From assembly GCA_902806015.1 (NCBI GenBank), contig CADCUZ010000155.1, positions 1-21,233 on the forward strand: 21,233 nt of DNA, in the 5' to 3' direction. The translations under genes were made by a program, and so were the position numbers. Positions within the stretch are counted from its first letter, which is position 1, and each line of letters opens with the position of its first letter. The notes beneath the pieces were generated by a model. That model was not told the origin of the DNA. It saw nothing but the letters and a program-made list of their open reading frames with translations, and did not search any database. This stretch comes from an uncultured Rubrobacteraceae bacterium (lineage in GTDB: Bacteria; Actinomycetota; Rubrobacteria; Rubrobacterales; Rubrobacteraceae). Of this stretch, positions 15,501 through 21,233 are shown piece after piece.

Positions 15501-17050
15501 TTGGTGACCTGCGCGAAGTGCTGCTTGAAGTACGAGAACAGGAGCTGCGGCCTCTCGGAGAGGACCGCCAGCGGTGTGTCGGTGCCCATAGAGCCGTCGG
15601 GCTCCTTGCCGTGCTGGGCCATGGGGGCGAGGATTATGCGCTGGTCCTCGATGGTGTAGCCGAAGGCCCTTTGGCGCTGCAGGAGCGAGGCGGGCTCGGG
15701 ACGAGAAGACGCGCCCGGCTCGGGGAGCGCGTCGAGGTGGATCTCACCCTCGTCGAGCCACTCCCGGTACGGCCGCCGCGTGAGGAGTGGCCTCTTGACG
15801 TCCTCGTCGTGCAGCAGTTCGTGCCGGTCCGTGTCGACGACGAGCATCTTCCCCGGCCGGAGCCTCCACCGCTCCACGACCTCCTCGGCCGGTACCCGCA
15901 GCGCGCCGTCCTCGGAGGCCATCACTACCCGGCCGTCCTTCGTGACGGTGTAGCGGGCGGGACGCAGGCCGTTCCTGTCCAGGGTCGCCCCAACGAGGCG
16001 GCCGTCGGTGAAGGCAACCGCCGCCGGTCCGTCCCAGGGCTCCATGAGGGCGGAGTGGTACTGGTAGAAAGCGCGGCGGTCGGGGTCCATCAGGTCGTCG
16101 TTCTCCCAGGCCTCCGGGATCATCATGGCGACCGCGTGCGGCAGGGAGCGGCCGGCCAGGTGCAGAAGCTCGAGGGCGTTGTCAAAGGCGGCCGAGTCGC
16201 TCTGGCCGGGCACGATGACGGGCGAGAGCTTGCCGAGGTCCTCGCCGAACAGCTCCGAGCGCAGCCGGCTCTCGCGGGCGCGCATCCAGTTCACGTTCCC
16301 CTTGATCGTGTTGATCTCGCCGTTGTGCGCGATAAAGCGGTAGGGGTGCGCAAGCTCCCACGAGCCCAACGTGTTCGTCGAGAACCTCTCGTGGACCAGC
16401 GAGATCGCGCTGGCAAAATTCGGGTCCCCAAGGTCCGGGTAGAACCGCGCCAACTGCCGCCCCTTCAAGAGACCCTTGTAGATGACGGTCTTGGAAGAGA
16501 GGCTCACCACGTAGCAACCGGACGAGCCCCCGGTCTCCTTGTGCAGCCGGCGACGGATCACGTACAGCTTCCGTTCGAACCCCATCTCGTCCCCGCCCCG
16601 CCGCTTCACGAAGAACTGTCGGATGCGCGGCATGACGCTGCGCGCGACCTTCCCGACGGCCCCCGGCTCCAGCGGCACGTCCCGGAAGCCCAGGAGCTCC
16701 TGCCCCTCCTCGGCGCAGATCCCCCCCAGCCTCTCCCCGCAGTCAGCTTCCCCCGACCCGCCCGACTCGAAGAGCACCCCGATCCCGTAGCCGCCAGAGT
16801 CCGGAAGCTCGATGCCAAGCTCCCCGCAAGCCCGCCGGAAGAAGGCGTCCGGGATCTGGGTGAGGATACCCGCCCCGTCCCCCGTCTCCGGGTCGCTCCC
16901 CGTGGTGCCCCGGTGCTCCAGGTTGTGCAGGACATCGAGCCCCTGCTCCACCGTCTCCCGCGTGGGCCGACCGTCGATGCGCGCTACAAACCCGAGCCCG
17001 CAAGCATCGTGCTCGTATGTCGGGTCGTAAAGTCCGTCTCCAGGGGTCAA
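12566..17050 (-). CDS. gltB: Glutamate synthase (NADPH) large subunit
   Basis: 1494 residues from the chosen start. Seen: a short propeptide ending before Cys17 ([11 protein letters not shown]), the N-terminal nucleophile of the class II glutaminase domain after processing; [17 protein letters not shown] and [16 protein letters not shown]; the central domain; the FMN-binding synthase domain ([49 protein letters not shown]); the 3Fe-4S cysteines Cys1116, Cys1122 and Cys1127 in [12 protein letters not shown]; and the C-terminal GXGXG beta-helix. All catalytic parts are intact. Start: TTG at 17050 (or the adjacent TTG at 17053) has AAGGAG eight (five) bases upstream, giving [17 protein letters not shown]. 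An in-frame GTG at 17092 adds 14 residues but has no proper site. Operon with gltD. Confidence 0.97.
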   Translation of the reverse strand: MTPGDGLYDPTYEHDACGLGFVARIDGRPTRETVEQGLDVLHNLEHRGTTGSDPETGDGAGILTQIPDAFFRRACGELGIELPDSGGYGIGVLFESGGSGEADCGERLGGICAEEGQELLGFRDVPLEPGAVGKVARSVMPRIRQFFVKRRGGDEMGFERKLYVIRRRLHKETGGSSGCYVVSLSSKTVIYKGLLKGRQLARFYPDLGDPNFASAISLVHERFSTNTLGSWELAHPYRFIAHNGEINTIKGNVNWMRARESRLRSELFGEDLGKLSPVIVPGQSDSAAFDNALELLHLAGRSLPHAVAMMIPEAWENDDLMDPDRRAFYQYHSALMEPWDGPAAVAFTDGRLVGATLDRNGLRPARYTVTKDGRVVMASEDGALRVPAEEVVERWRLRPGKMLVVDTDRHELLHDEDVKRPLLTRRPYREWLDEGEIHLDALPEPGASSRPEPASLLQRQRAFGYTIEDQRIILAPMAQHGKEPDGSMGTDTPLAVLSERPQLLFSYFKQHFAQVTNPPIDPLREELVMSLKMSLGPEQNLFDETPEHCRRVLIDQPVLTAVELEKIRNLGDRRAGSATLSALFPVAAGEAAMEAALTTLCEKAEDAVRGGSAVLVLSDRGVNEMQAPIPSLLATAAVHHHLVRAGIRTATTLVVETAEAREVHHFALLVGYGATAIAPYLAFETIEGLTESHLMEGVSPKEASKNYVKAVGKGLLKVISKMGISTLFSYCGAQIFEAVGLNHEVINKHFVGTASRVGGIGIEGLARETLERHRGAFAAAEDNAEELEIGGEYQLRQQGQYHQWNPDTIVPLQRAVKTGDFGTFKEFTQHFDEQSARYSTLRGLFEFEQAPIPVEEVEPAKEIVKRFVTGAMSFGSISKEAHETLAIAMNRIGGKSNTGEGGEDPLRFAPDPGGDNRRSAVKQVASGRFGVTTEYLVNADVLQIKMAQGSKPGEGGQLPGHKVSEDIAKVRYSTPGVGLISPPPHHDIYSIEDLAQLIHDLKNANPRADVSVKLVAEVGVGTVAAGVAKAKADHITISGHDGGTGASPLSSIKHAGLPWELGLAETQQVLVGNNLRGRVVLQADGQLKTGRDVVVAALLGGEEFAFSTAPLVATGCIMMRVCHLNTCPVGIATQDPELRKRFTGTPEHVVNYFFFLAEEVREFMAGMGFRTFEEMVGRTDRLRMREAIEHWKARGVDPSAILHQGEDAGGRPLRHSEPQEHGLDKSLDNELIERCMPALERGEEVRFEQEVLNTHRTVGGMLSGELARRYGNDGLPEGTIRIDMHGVGGQSFGAWLAKGLTFTLEGTTNDYVGKGLSGGRLAVFPSRVAAYKAARNVVVGNVALYGATAGEAFFRGFAGERFAVRNSGAHAVVEGVGDHGCEYMTGGIVTVLGETGRNFAAGMSGGVAFVLDEEGRFETLCNKDMVGLEAVESEEDEALLREMVEKHLRWTGSERARRVLKEWGELLPKFIKVMPHDLKRVLRERQEAELEVAR

Positions 17051-17141
17051 CAAGTCCTCTCCTTCTGCGCCTGGGGTACGCGACCAACCCACCTTTTACA
17101 CGAATGGCGAGCAAAGCACAAGGGCGTAACAATCCCGTTGC

Positions 17142-17169
17142 ATACTAGCGCGATTCAGGGCTTGTGGAA
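17142..17169 (-). promoter_or_regulatory. Candidate promoter for gltBD
   Basis: On the minus strand TTCCAC (17169-17164), a 16-base spacer and TAGTAT (17147-17142) resemble a -35/-10 pair. The leader to the TTG start would be about 85 bases. Just upstream a 12-base palindrome, GCCCGATCGGGC (17180-17191), directly follows the stop of the preceding gene and could be a regulator site or part of a terminator. Confidence 0.35.
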
Positions 17170-17194
17170 ACCGCGTCCCGCCCGATCGGGCCCC

Positions 17195-17518
17195 CTAGAG
17201 TTCGTCCAGCGCGCCGCGGAGCTTCTCTTCTTCCCCCAGCAGCTCGGAGAGCCGGACGCGCAGGTCGGCGGATTCGGCCTCTACTTCGGCGAGGCGCAGG
17301 GTGAGCTCCCGCTCTTTGGCCGCCGTCTCGGGGGTGCGGCCTTTGGAGCGGTAGCGGTCGCGGACGTCCTTCAGGCGGCGGGCCGCCTCCTTGCGGATGC
17401 GCTCCCGGTCGGACTTGAAGTCCTCGCCGCCCACATACTCCCTGATGCGCTTCACCTTGGCCTCGGAGAGAAGGTCCGAGAGGATCTCCGCCGAGCTCTG
17501 CTTGAAGTATTTCGACAC
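17195..17518 (-). CDS. Small coiled-coil protein, 107 residues
   Basis: The N-terminal 30 residues (SKYFKQSSAEILSDLLSEAK) are followed by a basic segment, and from about residue 45 by a long charged heptad-like helix (RIRKEAARRLKDVRDRYRSK, then AKERELTLRLAEVEAESADL and LGEEEKLRGALDEL). It is soluble, probably a coiled-coil dimer. I do not recognise a named family. Start is GTG at 17518 with AGGAGG nine bases upstream. A TACAAT (17554-17549) could be its -10 box, immediately downstream of an extreme G/C-run. It may instead be co-transcribed with the gene ending at 17582. Confidence 0.75.
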   Translation of the reverse strand: MSKYFKQSSAEILSDLLSEAKVKRIREYVGGEDFKSDRERIRKEAARRLKDVRDRYRSKGRTPETAAKERELTLRLAEVEAESADLRVRLSELLGEEEKLRGALDEL

Positions 17519-17581
17519 CGTCGTCTGCCTCCTGTTGCCGCCCTGCGTATTGTAACCCCGGGGGCGGGGGCGCGGGGGGGT

Positions 17582-18169
17582 CTAACCGTCCGCGGCCTTT
17601 AACACGTCCCTCACGAGGACGCGGCCCTCGGCCCCGGTGCCCTCCACGTCGTAGAGGTCCAGCCCCAGCTCTTCCGCTTTTTTCCTGGCGGCCGGGGTGG
17701 CCGGCCGAAGATCCGCGCCGTCCCGGCGCGGATCTTCGACGACGTCCTCGGGGCCCTCCTCGGGGCGGGCGGGGATCTCGCGCGGCCCCTCCCCCTCGTC
17801 GGTGTCGCCCTTCGATCCCCTGAAGTCCGGGTTCAGGAGCTGCGGGTTGTTGTCGATAGCCTGCAGGGCGCGGTCCACGCTGCCGAGGATCCTCTCCAGC
17901 TTCACCTTCAACTGGACCTGGGCCTCGACGCCCTTGATGTTCAGCGTCACCTTGTCGACGTAGGCGTCGACGCCCACGCTGATGTTGAGAAAGCCGGCCA
18001 GCTCCGCCCGGGCCGAGATGTGCGCCCGCAGTTCCTCGACCTCGAGGTCCAGCTCTTCGACGTTGAGCACGGGGATATCGAGAACCACGTCCGTGTCGTC
18101 GTCCGACTCCCTCGCGCCCTTCGCCCGCGCTTCCTCTTCCGATCGGCCGTCAGGTTCTCGCTGCGTCAC
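17582..18169 (-). CDS. Conserved actinobacterial protein with C-terminal orphan E3-binding (PSBD) domain
   Basis: 195 residues in three parts. Residues 1-28 are charged and disordered. Residues 29-112 (VLDIPVLNVEELDLEVEELR, AHISARAELAGFLNISVGVD, then VTLNIKGVEAQVQLKVKLER) form a conserved domain I associate with unnamed actinobacterial proteins. It ends in AIDNNPQLL. An acidic linker (113-155) leads to residues 156-192, PATPAARKKAEELGLDLYDV then EGTGAEGRVLVRDVLKA, a good match to the E3-binding domain of 2-oxoacid dehydrogenase E2 proteins. No lipoyl or acyltransferase domain is present, so it is not an E2. Start is GTG at 18169 with GGGGAA upstream (modest). A perfect 15-bp hairpin in the DNA lies exactly at the linker-domain border. 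A second protein with the same C-terminal domain is encoded at 20322-21233. Confidence 0.82.
   Translation of the reverse strand: MTQREPDGRSEEEARAKGARESDDDTDVVLDIPVLNVEELDLEVEELRAHISARAELAGFLNISVGVDAYVDKVTLNIKGVEAQVQLKVKLERILGSVDRALQAIDNNPQLLNPDFRGSKGDTDEGEGPREIPARPEEGPEDVVEDPRRDGADLRPATPAARKKAEELGLDLYDVEGTGAEGRVLVRDVLKAADG
17706..17738 (-). repeat. Perfect 15-bp hairpin inside a coding sequence
   Basis: CGAAGATCCGCGCCG (17706-17720) and its exact complement (17724-17738) flank a TCC loop. It encodes residues 144-155 (VEDPRRDGADLR) of the E3-binding-domain protein, the last linker residues before the domain. It looks like a terminator or a small palindromic insertion placed in frame. Confidence 0.7.
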
Positions 18170-18270
18170 ACCAGTTCCCCATCGAAAAATGCGCCTGTTC
18201 CCTTCGCCTTAGTGCCCCCGCCCCCCGTAGCATAAACGGCGACTCGTGCGCACACCCTCGCCCCTGCGTG

Positions 18271-18296
18271 GTCTATTTTGGCCCGGTCGCGGGTAG
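18271..18296 (+). promoter_or_regulatory. SigB/SigF-like promoter candidate
   Basis: GTCT (18271-18274), 16 bases, GGGTAG (18291-18296) fits the GNNT-N14-16-GGGTA pattern of actinobacterial SigB/SigF promoters. It would start a transcript about 60 bases before the gene at 18367. An inverted repeat overlaps it: GGCCCGGT (18280-18287) with ACCGGGCC (18304-18311), a possible operator or leader hairpin. Confidence 0.38.
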
Positions 18297-18366
18297 GAAA
18301 CGTACCGGGCCGTAAAGGGGGCGGGCAGGCGAACCGCGACCGGAGACCAAAGGGAGAGGAGGCCCC

Positions 18367-18609
18367 GTGGCAGAGGGCGGTCACCAAGAGGGAGGCCAAC
18401 AACAAGGGGGGCAGCAGCAACAGCGGCCGAGCCCGGTGCAGCTCATGGGTCGCGCGCTGACGGACATCCGCAAGGTGCAGAACATGCTGGAGCTTCAAAA
18501 CCCTGGGCAGACCGAGGCGATCAAGATGCAGCGGGAGGCCGGGGATCTCGTGTGGCAGGTGATCCAGGCCATGCAACAGTCCCAGCAGCAGGGTTCCCAG
18601 TCCCAGTAA
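18367..18609 (+). CDS. Small Gln-rich protein, 80 residues
   Basis: A Gly/Gln-rich head (GGHQEGGQQQGGQQQQRPSP) is followed by a helical core, VQLMGRALTDIRKVQNMLEL then TEAIKMQREAGDLVWQVIQA, and a Gln/Ser tail. No membrane helix. The core looks like a helical hairpin. The family is not known to me. Start is GTG at 18367 with GGAGG four bases before. It stands alone on the plus strand among minus-strand genes, behind a SigB/SigF-like promoter. The Gln-rich ends resemble the Gln-rich linkers of the large protein at 20322-21233, which suggests a related role, but this is inference. Confidence 0.75.
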   Translation: MAEGGHQEGGQQQGGQQQQRPSPVQLMGRALTDIRKVQNMLELQNPGQTEAIKMQREAGDLVWQVIQAMQQSQQQGSQSQ

Positions 18610-18662
18610 AACCCGGCTTTTTGCGGGCGTTCCTTCGGGGAGATGGGCCGAGCCGTACCGGC

Positions 18663-18938
18663 CTACCGGCCGCGGTGGCTGCGTCGGGGCGTCCCTGGCT
18701 TCCGTAGTCCCTCCCGGTTGCGCGACGCCCACGAGTCCATGCCGCCCCGCCACTCGGAGAAGGCGTGGTCCGAACCGGGCCCGGTGCGGCGCTTGCCGCA
18801 CACGCTCTCCATCAGGGCGCAGGCGAACAGGAACAGCTCGTGGTCCCCCCCTGCGTCCGGGTGCAGCCGGGCCAGAAGCAGCCGCCACGCGCGGCGATCT
18901 TGCAGAAACCTCATTCCCCGGGAGAACCCCTCGGGCAT
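18663..18938 (-). CDS. Small protein with J-domain-like HPD motif
   Basis: 91 residues. The first half, RAWRLLLARLHPDAGGDHEL then FLFACALMESV, has the shape of a J-domain: a helix, the invariant HPD tripeptide (26-28) in a loop, then a second helix. J-domains stimulate the ATPase of Hsp70 (DnaK). Here only helix II, the HPD loop and helix III are present; no Gly/Phe region, zinc finger or C-terminal domain. The tail is polar and basic. Start is ATG at 18938, chosen because GGAGG lies five bases upstream; the open frame reaches back to 19016 without a site. It is convergent with the Gln-rich gene. A lone HPD protein could recruit DnaK, but this is inference. Confidence 0.68.
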   Translation of the reverse strand: MPEGFSRGMRFLQDRRAWRLLLARLHPDAGGDHELFLFACALMESVCGKRRTGPGSDHAFSEWRGGMDSWASRNREGLRKPGTPRRSHRGR

Positions 18939-19107
18939 CCGTACCTCCACGCTTTTCGGGCATTCTATGCGAAAAGGGGCCGCAGCGTAAACACGTTTTT
19001 CCAGAGAACACAACACCTTGGGGAATCGGGCCCCTCCCCGCCCAGATGCGGCTCGGACGGACGGCGGCGGTGACCTTCGGAACCTCGCCTTCGCCGCGCA
19101 CCGGAGC

Positions 19108-19413
19108 CTATCGACCGGGTTGGTCGCGGCCCGGCAGGGTCTTTATCTCCTTGACCCTCTGCTCGAACTCCTGGGCGGAGTTCGAGTTGCCAAACGCCCA
19201 GGCTAGGTCCTTTATGTTCTGCTCGTTCGTCCGGACGAAGAGCATGGCCTCCCTGAGCTGCATGTCCTCGAAAGCGGCCACCGCCAACCCCGTCACGTCC
19301 ATCGGCTCCGGGACGCCAGCCTTCTGGGACATGGCGTACATCCGGGCCGCCTTGACGAGCTGTTTCTTGAACTCGTCGAGCGTGGCCTTGTTGCCGCTCG
19401 TGTCACCGACCAT
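19108..19413 (-). CDS. Hypothetical helical protein, 101 residues
   Basis: Soluble and largely helical: TLDEFKKQLVKAARMYAMSQ, then TGLAVAAFEDMQLREAMLFV, NIKDLAWAFGNSNSAQEFEQ and RVKEIKTLPGR. No cysteine, no signal peptide, no recognised catalytic motif. The family is unknown to me. Start is ATG at 19413 with GGAGAGGAA a few bases upstream. It lies 107 bases after the Ig-like gene on the same strand and may share its transcript. The genuine residue mix and the good ribosome site support it as real. Confidence 0.72.
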   Translation of the reverse strand: MVGDTSGNKATLDEFKKQLVKAARMYAMSQKAGVPEPMDVTGLAVAAFEDMQLREAMLFVRTNEQNIKDLAWAFGNSNSAQEFEQRVKEIKTLPGRDQPGR

Positions 19414-19520
19414 TTCGTTCCTCTCCGGGAGCCATCACGAGAGTAGGGCCTGACTTGAAGCCGCGAATGTGAACCAGAACCTGGCTCGTAACCGAAACCG
19501 CCTACACGGCTACCTGACCC

Positions 19521-19889
19521 TTACTTCTTTACGTTGAAGGTCCATTTCTTCCTGCCCGTCTTGCTCCCTCCGTCATCGGTTTCGAGGTAGGCCTCTATCT
19601 CGACCGTGTGGGTGCCGGAGGAGAGCCTCCCGGTGGGGCATTTCAGCTCGCCGGTGGCCCGCCTATAGCTGAACCTCTTGTCCTCCCCGTCGAGGTACAC
19701 GTCTATGTCGTGCCTGGACAGGAGGTTGCCGTCCCTGTCCTCCACGATTGCCCGGATGGTGGGGCTGGCGCTACTGACGTCCCCGGTGGGACCCACCGAT
19801 GTTATGAAAAGTCTGCGCCTCGAACCACCACCGCGGCTCGCGTGCCTTCCGCTGCCAGGCCCCCTCCGCCGTCTCCTACGTCTACCCAT
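19521..19889 (-). CDS. Ig-like beta-sandwich protein with Arg-rich N-terminus
   Basis: 122 residues. Residues 1-27 are mostly Arg, Gly and Ser with a run of seven Arg. Residues 28-122 read as one Ig/cadherin-like domain: FITSVGPTGDVSSASPTIRA, IVEDRDGNLLSRHDIDVYLD, FSYRRATGELKCPTGRLSSG and THTVEIEAYLETDDGG, ending in KKWTFNVKK. This is the pattern P-T-I-x-A-x-V-x-D, then x-V-Y-L-D-G, then L-x-x-G-x-H-T-V, seen in bacterial surface and adhesion modules. It has no signal peptide or anchor, so its location is unclear; the poly-Arg head may bind nucleic acid or polyanions. ATG at 19889 with GGAGGAG ten bases upstream. A terminator separates it from csbD. Confidence 0.72.
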   Translation of the reverse strand: MGRRRRRRRGPGSGRHASRGGGSRRRLFITSVGPTGDVSSASPTIRAIVEDRDGNLLSRHDIDVYLDGEDKRFSYRRATGELKCPTGRLSSGTHTVEIEAYLETDDGGSKTGRKKWTFNVKK

Positions 19890-19937
19890 GCGCTTTCAAC
19901 TCCTCCGCGGTAAAGTCGTCAATGCAGTTAGAAAACG

Positions 19938-19999
19938 AAGAGCCGGGCGTGGGATGCATCTCCAGCAAACATCGGGGATGCATCCCTAACCCGGCTCTT
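19938..19999 (-). terminator. Rho-independent terminator after csbD
   Basis: AAGAGCCGGG (19938-19947) pairs with CCCGGCTCTT (19990-19999). After a 3x3 internal loop, GGGATGCATC (19951-19960) pairs with GATGCATCCC (19977-19986). On the minus strand the stem is followed by CGTTTTC, a short U-tract, so it ends the csbD transcript 20 bases after the csbD stop. Confidence 0.75.
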
Positions 20000-20021
20000 C
20001 TTGCGAAGCGGTCCCGTGGTG

Positions 20022-20282
20022 TCAGGAACCGGGACCTCTATCACGCCCGGACAACGAGTCCGTGACGCCGCCCAACAGGCCCTTGTCCTTCCCCTTCTGC
20101 CGGTCTCGCTGCCTCTCCGCCTGCCTGGCCTCTTCTTTCGCCTGGCTGGTCTTTGCCTGCTGTGCCGCCTGCTCCTGGGCGTCGGCCTTCCTCTGCTGCG
20201 CCCGGCCCTCCTCCTTCTTGGCCTCGTCGCCGGTCAAGGCACCGTAGGCTTCTTTGGCCTTGCCTTTGGCCTTATCGTCCAT
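20022..20282 (-). CDS. CsbD family stress protein
   Basis: 86 residues. The N-terminus DDKAKGKAKEAYGALTGDEA then KKEEGRAQQRKADA is the CsbD signature (MDDKxKGKxKExxGxxTGDxxxxxEGxxQ). A longer Gln/Ala/Lys/Arg helix and a Gly-rich tail follow. CsbD proteins are small, hydrophilic and general-stress-induced (SigB-controlled in Bacillus); their molecular role is unknown. ATG at 20282 with AAGGAG five bases upstream. The gene lies only 39 bases after the LEA-like repeat protein gene, so they are likely one operon, closed by the terminator at 19938-19999. Confidence 0.88.
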   Translation of the reverse strand: MDDKAKGKAKEAYGALTGDEAKKEEGRAQQRKADAQEQAAQQAKTSQAKEEARQAERQRDRQKGKDKGLLGGVTDSLSGRDRGPGS

Positions 20283-20321
20283 CGCCGCTCCTTCCCTCCG
20301 GCGGTTCTCCAGGGCCCGCGA

Positions 20322-21233
20322 CTACTGCTGGTTCGCGGCGCTCTGCACGTCCCTGACGGTGATGCGCCCGTCAGCCCCGGAGCCCTCCACCTGGGAGAGG
20401 TCCACACCCATCTGCTGGGCCTTCTGCTGGGCGGCCTGCGTGGCGTTCGGCTGCTGCTGGCCTCCCCCCTGCTGCTGGCCTCCCCCCTGCTGCTGGCCTC
20501 CTCCAGCCTGCTGGGCCGCCTGGCCTGCGGCCTGCTGCCCCTGCTGGGCCGCCTGTCCGGCGGTGTCCTGGGCCTGCTGGGCGGCCCCCCCGGCGGCCTC
20601 CTGGGCCTGACCCGCTACCTGCCCGGCCTGGTCTGTGGCCTGCCCGACGGTGTCCTGGGCCTGGCCCGCAACCTGCCCTACCTGATCGGTGACTCCGCCC
20701 AGGGGACCTCCGCCGCCCTCCTGCTGACCGCCGCCGGTGAGCCCGCCTACGGCCTCCTGGGCCTGGCCCGCAACCTGCCCGGCCTGATCCGTGACCTGCC
20801 CGGCGGTGTCCTGGGCCTGCTGGGCGGCCCCTCCGGCGGCCTCCTGAGCCTGGCCCGCCACCTGGCCGGCCTGATCGGTGGCCTGTCCCGCTACCTGGCC
20901 GGCCTGATCGGTGGCCTGTCCCGCCGCCTGCTGGGCCTGGTCGGTCGCCTGTCCGGCGGCGTCCTGAGCCTGCTGGGCCTCTCCTCCGGCGGCCTGCTGG
21001 ATCTGCTGTTGGGTCTGCTGAGCGGCCTGCTCCATCTGGTCCTGCACTCCAGTATCCTGAGCCGCCTGATCCATCGCGCTCTCGAGCTCTATGTAGGAGT
21101 CGATCATCTCCTGGACCTGCGCCTGCGAATCCTCGGGGAGTTGCTGGGAAAACTGCTCCAACTGGGAGCGGTAATTCTGGACCTGGGTCTTGAGGCTGCC
21201 TATCGACTGCCCGTAGAAGTTCTGGGCGTTCTC
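20322..21233 (-). CDS. Ala/Gln/Gly 11-mer-repeat (LEA-like) protein with C-terminal E3-binding domain (5' end cut by window edge)
   Basis: 303 residues are visible and the frame is open to the window edge, so the N-terminus is missing. Visible order: a helical segment (AQNFYGQSIGSLKTQVQNYR, LEQFSQQLPEDS, MIDSYIELESAMDQAAQD); a long stretch of near-perfect 11-residue repeats (TDQAGQVAGQA and AQQAQDTAGQV types) broken by a Gly-rich insert (GGLTGGGQQEGGGGPLGG); three GGGQQQ units; and residues 263-303, ATQAAQQKAQQMGVDLSQVE then GSGADGRITVRDVQSA, an E3-binding (PSBD) domain. The repeats resemble group 3 LEA proteins that protect cells during drying, although these are poor in Lys and Glu. A TTG at 21161 is not the real start. 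Operon with csbD. Confidence 0.82.
   Translation of the reverse strand, partial: ENAQNFYGQSIGSLKTQVQNYRSQLEQFSQQLPEDSQAQVQEMIDSYIELESAMDQAAQDTGVQDQMEQAAQQTQQQIQQAAGGEAQQAQDAAGQATDQAQQAAGQATDQAGQVAGQATDQAGQVAGQAQEAAGGAAQQAQDTAGQVTDQAGQVAGQAQEAVGGLTGGGQQEGGGGPLGGVTDQVGQVAGQAQDTVGQATDQAGQVAGQAQEAAGGAAQQAQDTAGQAAQQGQQAAGQAAQQAGGGQQQGGGQQQGGGQQQPNATQAAQQKAQQMGVDLSQVEGSGADGRITVRDVQSAANQQ
20451..20504 (+). repeat. Three tandem 18-bp repeats
   Basis: The unit CTGCTGCTGGCCTCCCCC occurs at 20451-20468 and 20469-20486, and with one change at 20487-20504. On the minus strand it encodes GGGQQQ three times, the flexible linker before the E3-binding domain. Such units can change copy number by slippage. 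Confidence 0.85.
20515..20999 (+). repeat. Degenerate 33-bp repeat array (11-residue protein repeat)
   Basis: The coding strand repeats in steps of 33 bases, for example two nearly identical units at about 20861-20926 (CTGGCCGGCCTGATCGGTGG shared). They encode ATDQAGQVAGQ-type 11-mers of the LEA-like protein. Similarity between units suggests growth by duplication. Confidence 0.7.

Noticed and set aside
12554..17602. Long plus-strand ORFs opposite gltB and gltD (up to 876 codons)
   Set aside because: They are antisense shadows caused by high GC; their residue mix is Arg/Gly/Pro/His-rich and no family is seen, while the minus strand encodes complete GltB and GltD.
20451..20999. CRISPR-like repeat array
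   Set aside because: The 18-bp and 33-bp units are in-frame coding repeats with no unique spacers.

Overview
The window reads as a chromosomal segment of a very GC-rich actinobacterium. The protein style, the frequent GTG and TTG starts, and the mix of CsbD, alanine/glutamine-rich and orphan E3-binding-domain proteins suggest a Rubrobacter-like organism. That placement is inference: no rRNA gene lies in the window, and I recognise no tRNA, CRISPR array, insertion sequence or phage gene.

Left part (1-4953): a lemA-htpX pair on the minus strand is driven from a near-consensus promoter that sits in the tail of a decayed VOC (glyoxalase-type) gene. A class I SAM methyltransferase, an unrecognised 123-residue protein and a four-helix membrane protein follow. 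The membrane protein is closed by a perfect 24-bp hairpin, and a 63-residue charged protein lies beyond it.

Middle part (about 5060-9290): this is a gene graveyard. I can read decayed copies of an alpha/beta hydrolase, a short-chain dehydrogenase, a carboxymuconolactone decarboxylase/AhpD-like protein, the C-terminus of cyanase, a TetR regulator, urease subunit gamma and probably a DUF2568 membrane protein. They carry frameshifts, stops, lost starts and internal deletions. Two intact genes are embedded among them: an alpha/beta hydrolase with a full catalytic triad, and a 61-residue protein with its own extended -10 promoter. The unusual density of dead genes, including two nitrogen-scavenging enzymes (cyanase, urease), is the main surprise here.

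Next (9488-17050): a YcaQ/AlkX-type DNA glycosylase, a remnant of a PhnB-like VOC protein, and an intact NADPH-dependent glutamate synthase operon (gltB-gltD) whose genes overlap by one base (TAGTG).

Right part (17195-21233): a run of small, hydrophilic, low-complexity or poorly known proteins. It comprises a coiled-coil protein, a protein with a conserved N-terminal domain and a C-terminal orphan E3-binding (PSBD) domain, a Gln-rich protein behind a SigB/SigF-like promoter, a J-domain-like protein with an HPD loop, an unknown 101-residue protein, an Ig-like protein with a poly-Arg N-terminus, a CsbD protein, and a long Ala/Gln/Gly 11-mer-repeat (LEA-like) protein that ends in a second orphan E3-binding domain. 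I suggest this is a stress or desiccation-protection locus. It is the best candidate in the window for an undescribed system: two unrelated scaffold proteins share an E3-binding domain with no E2 enzyme attached.
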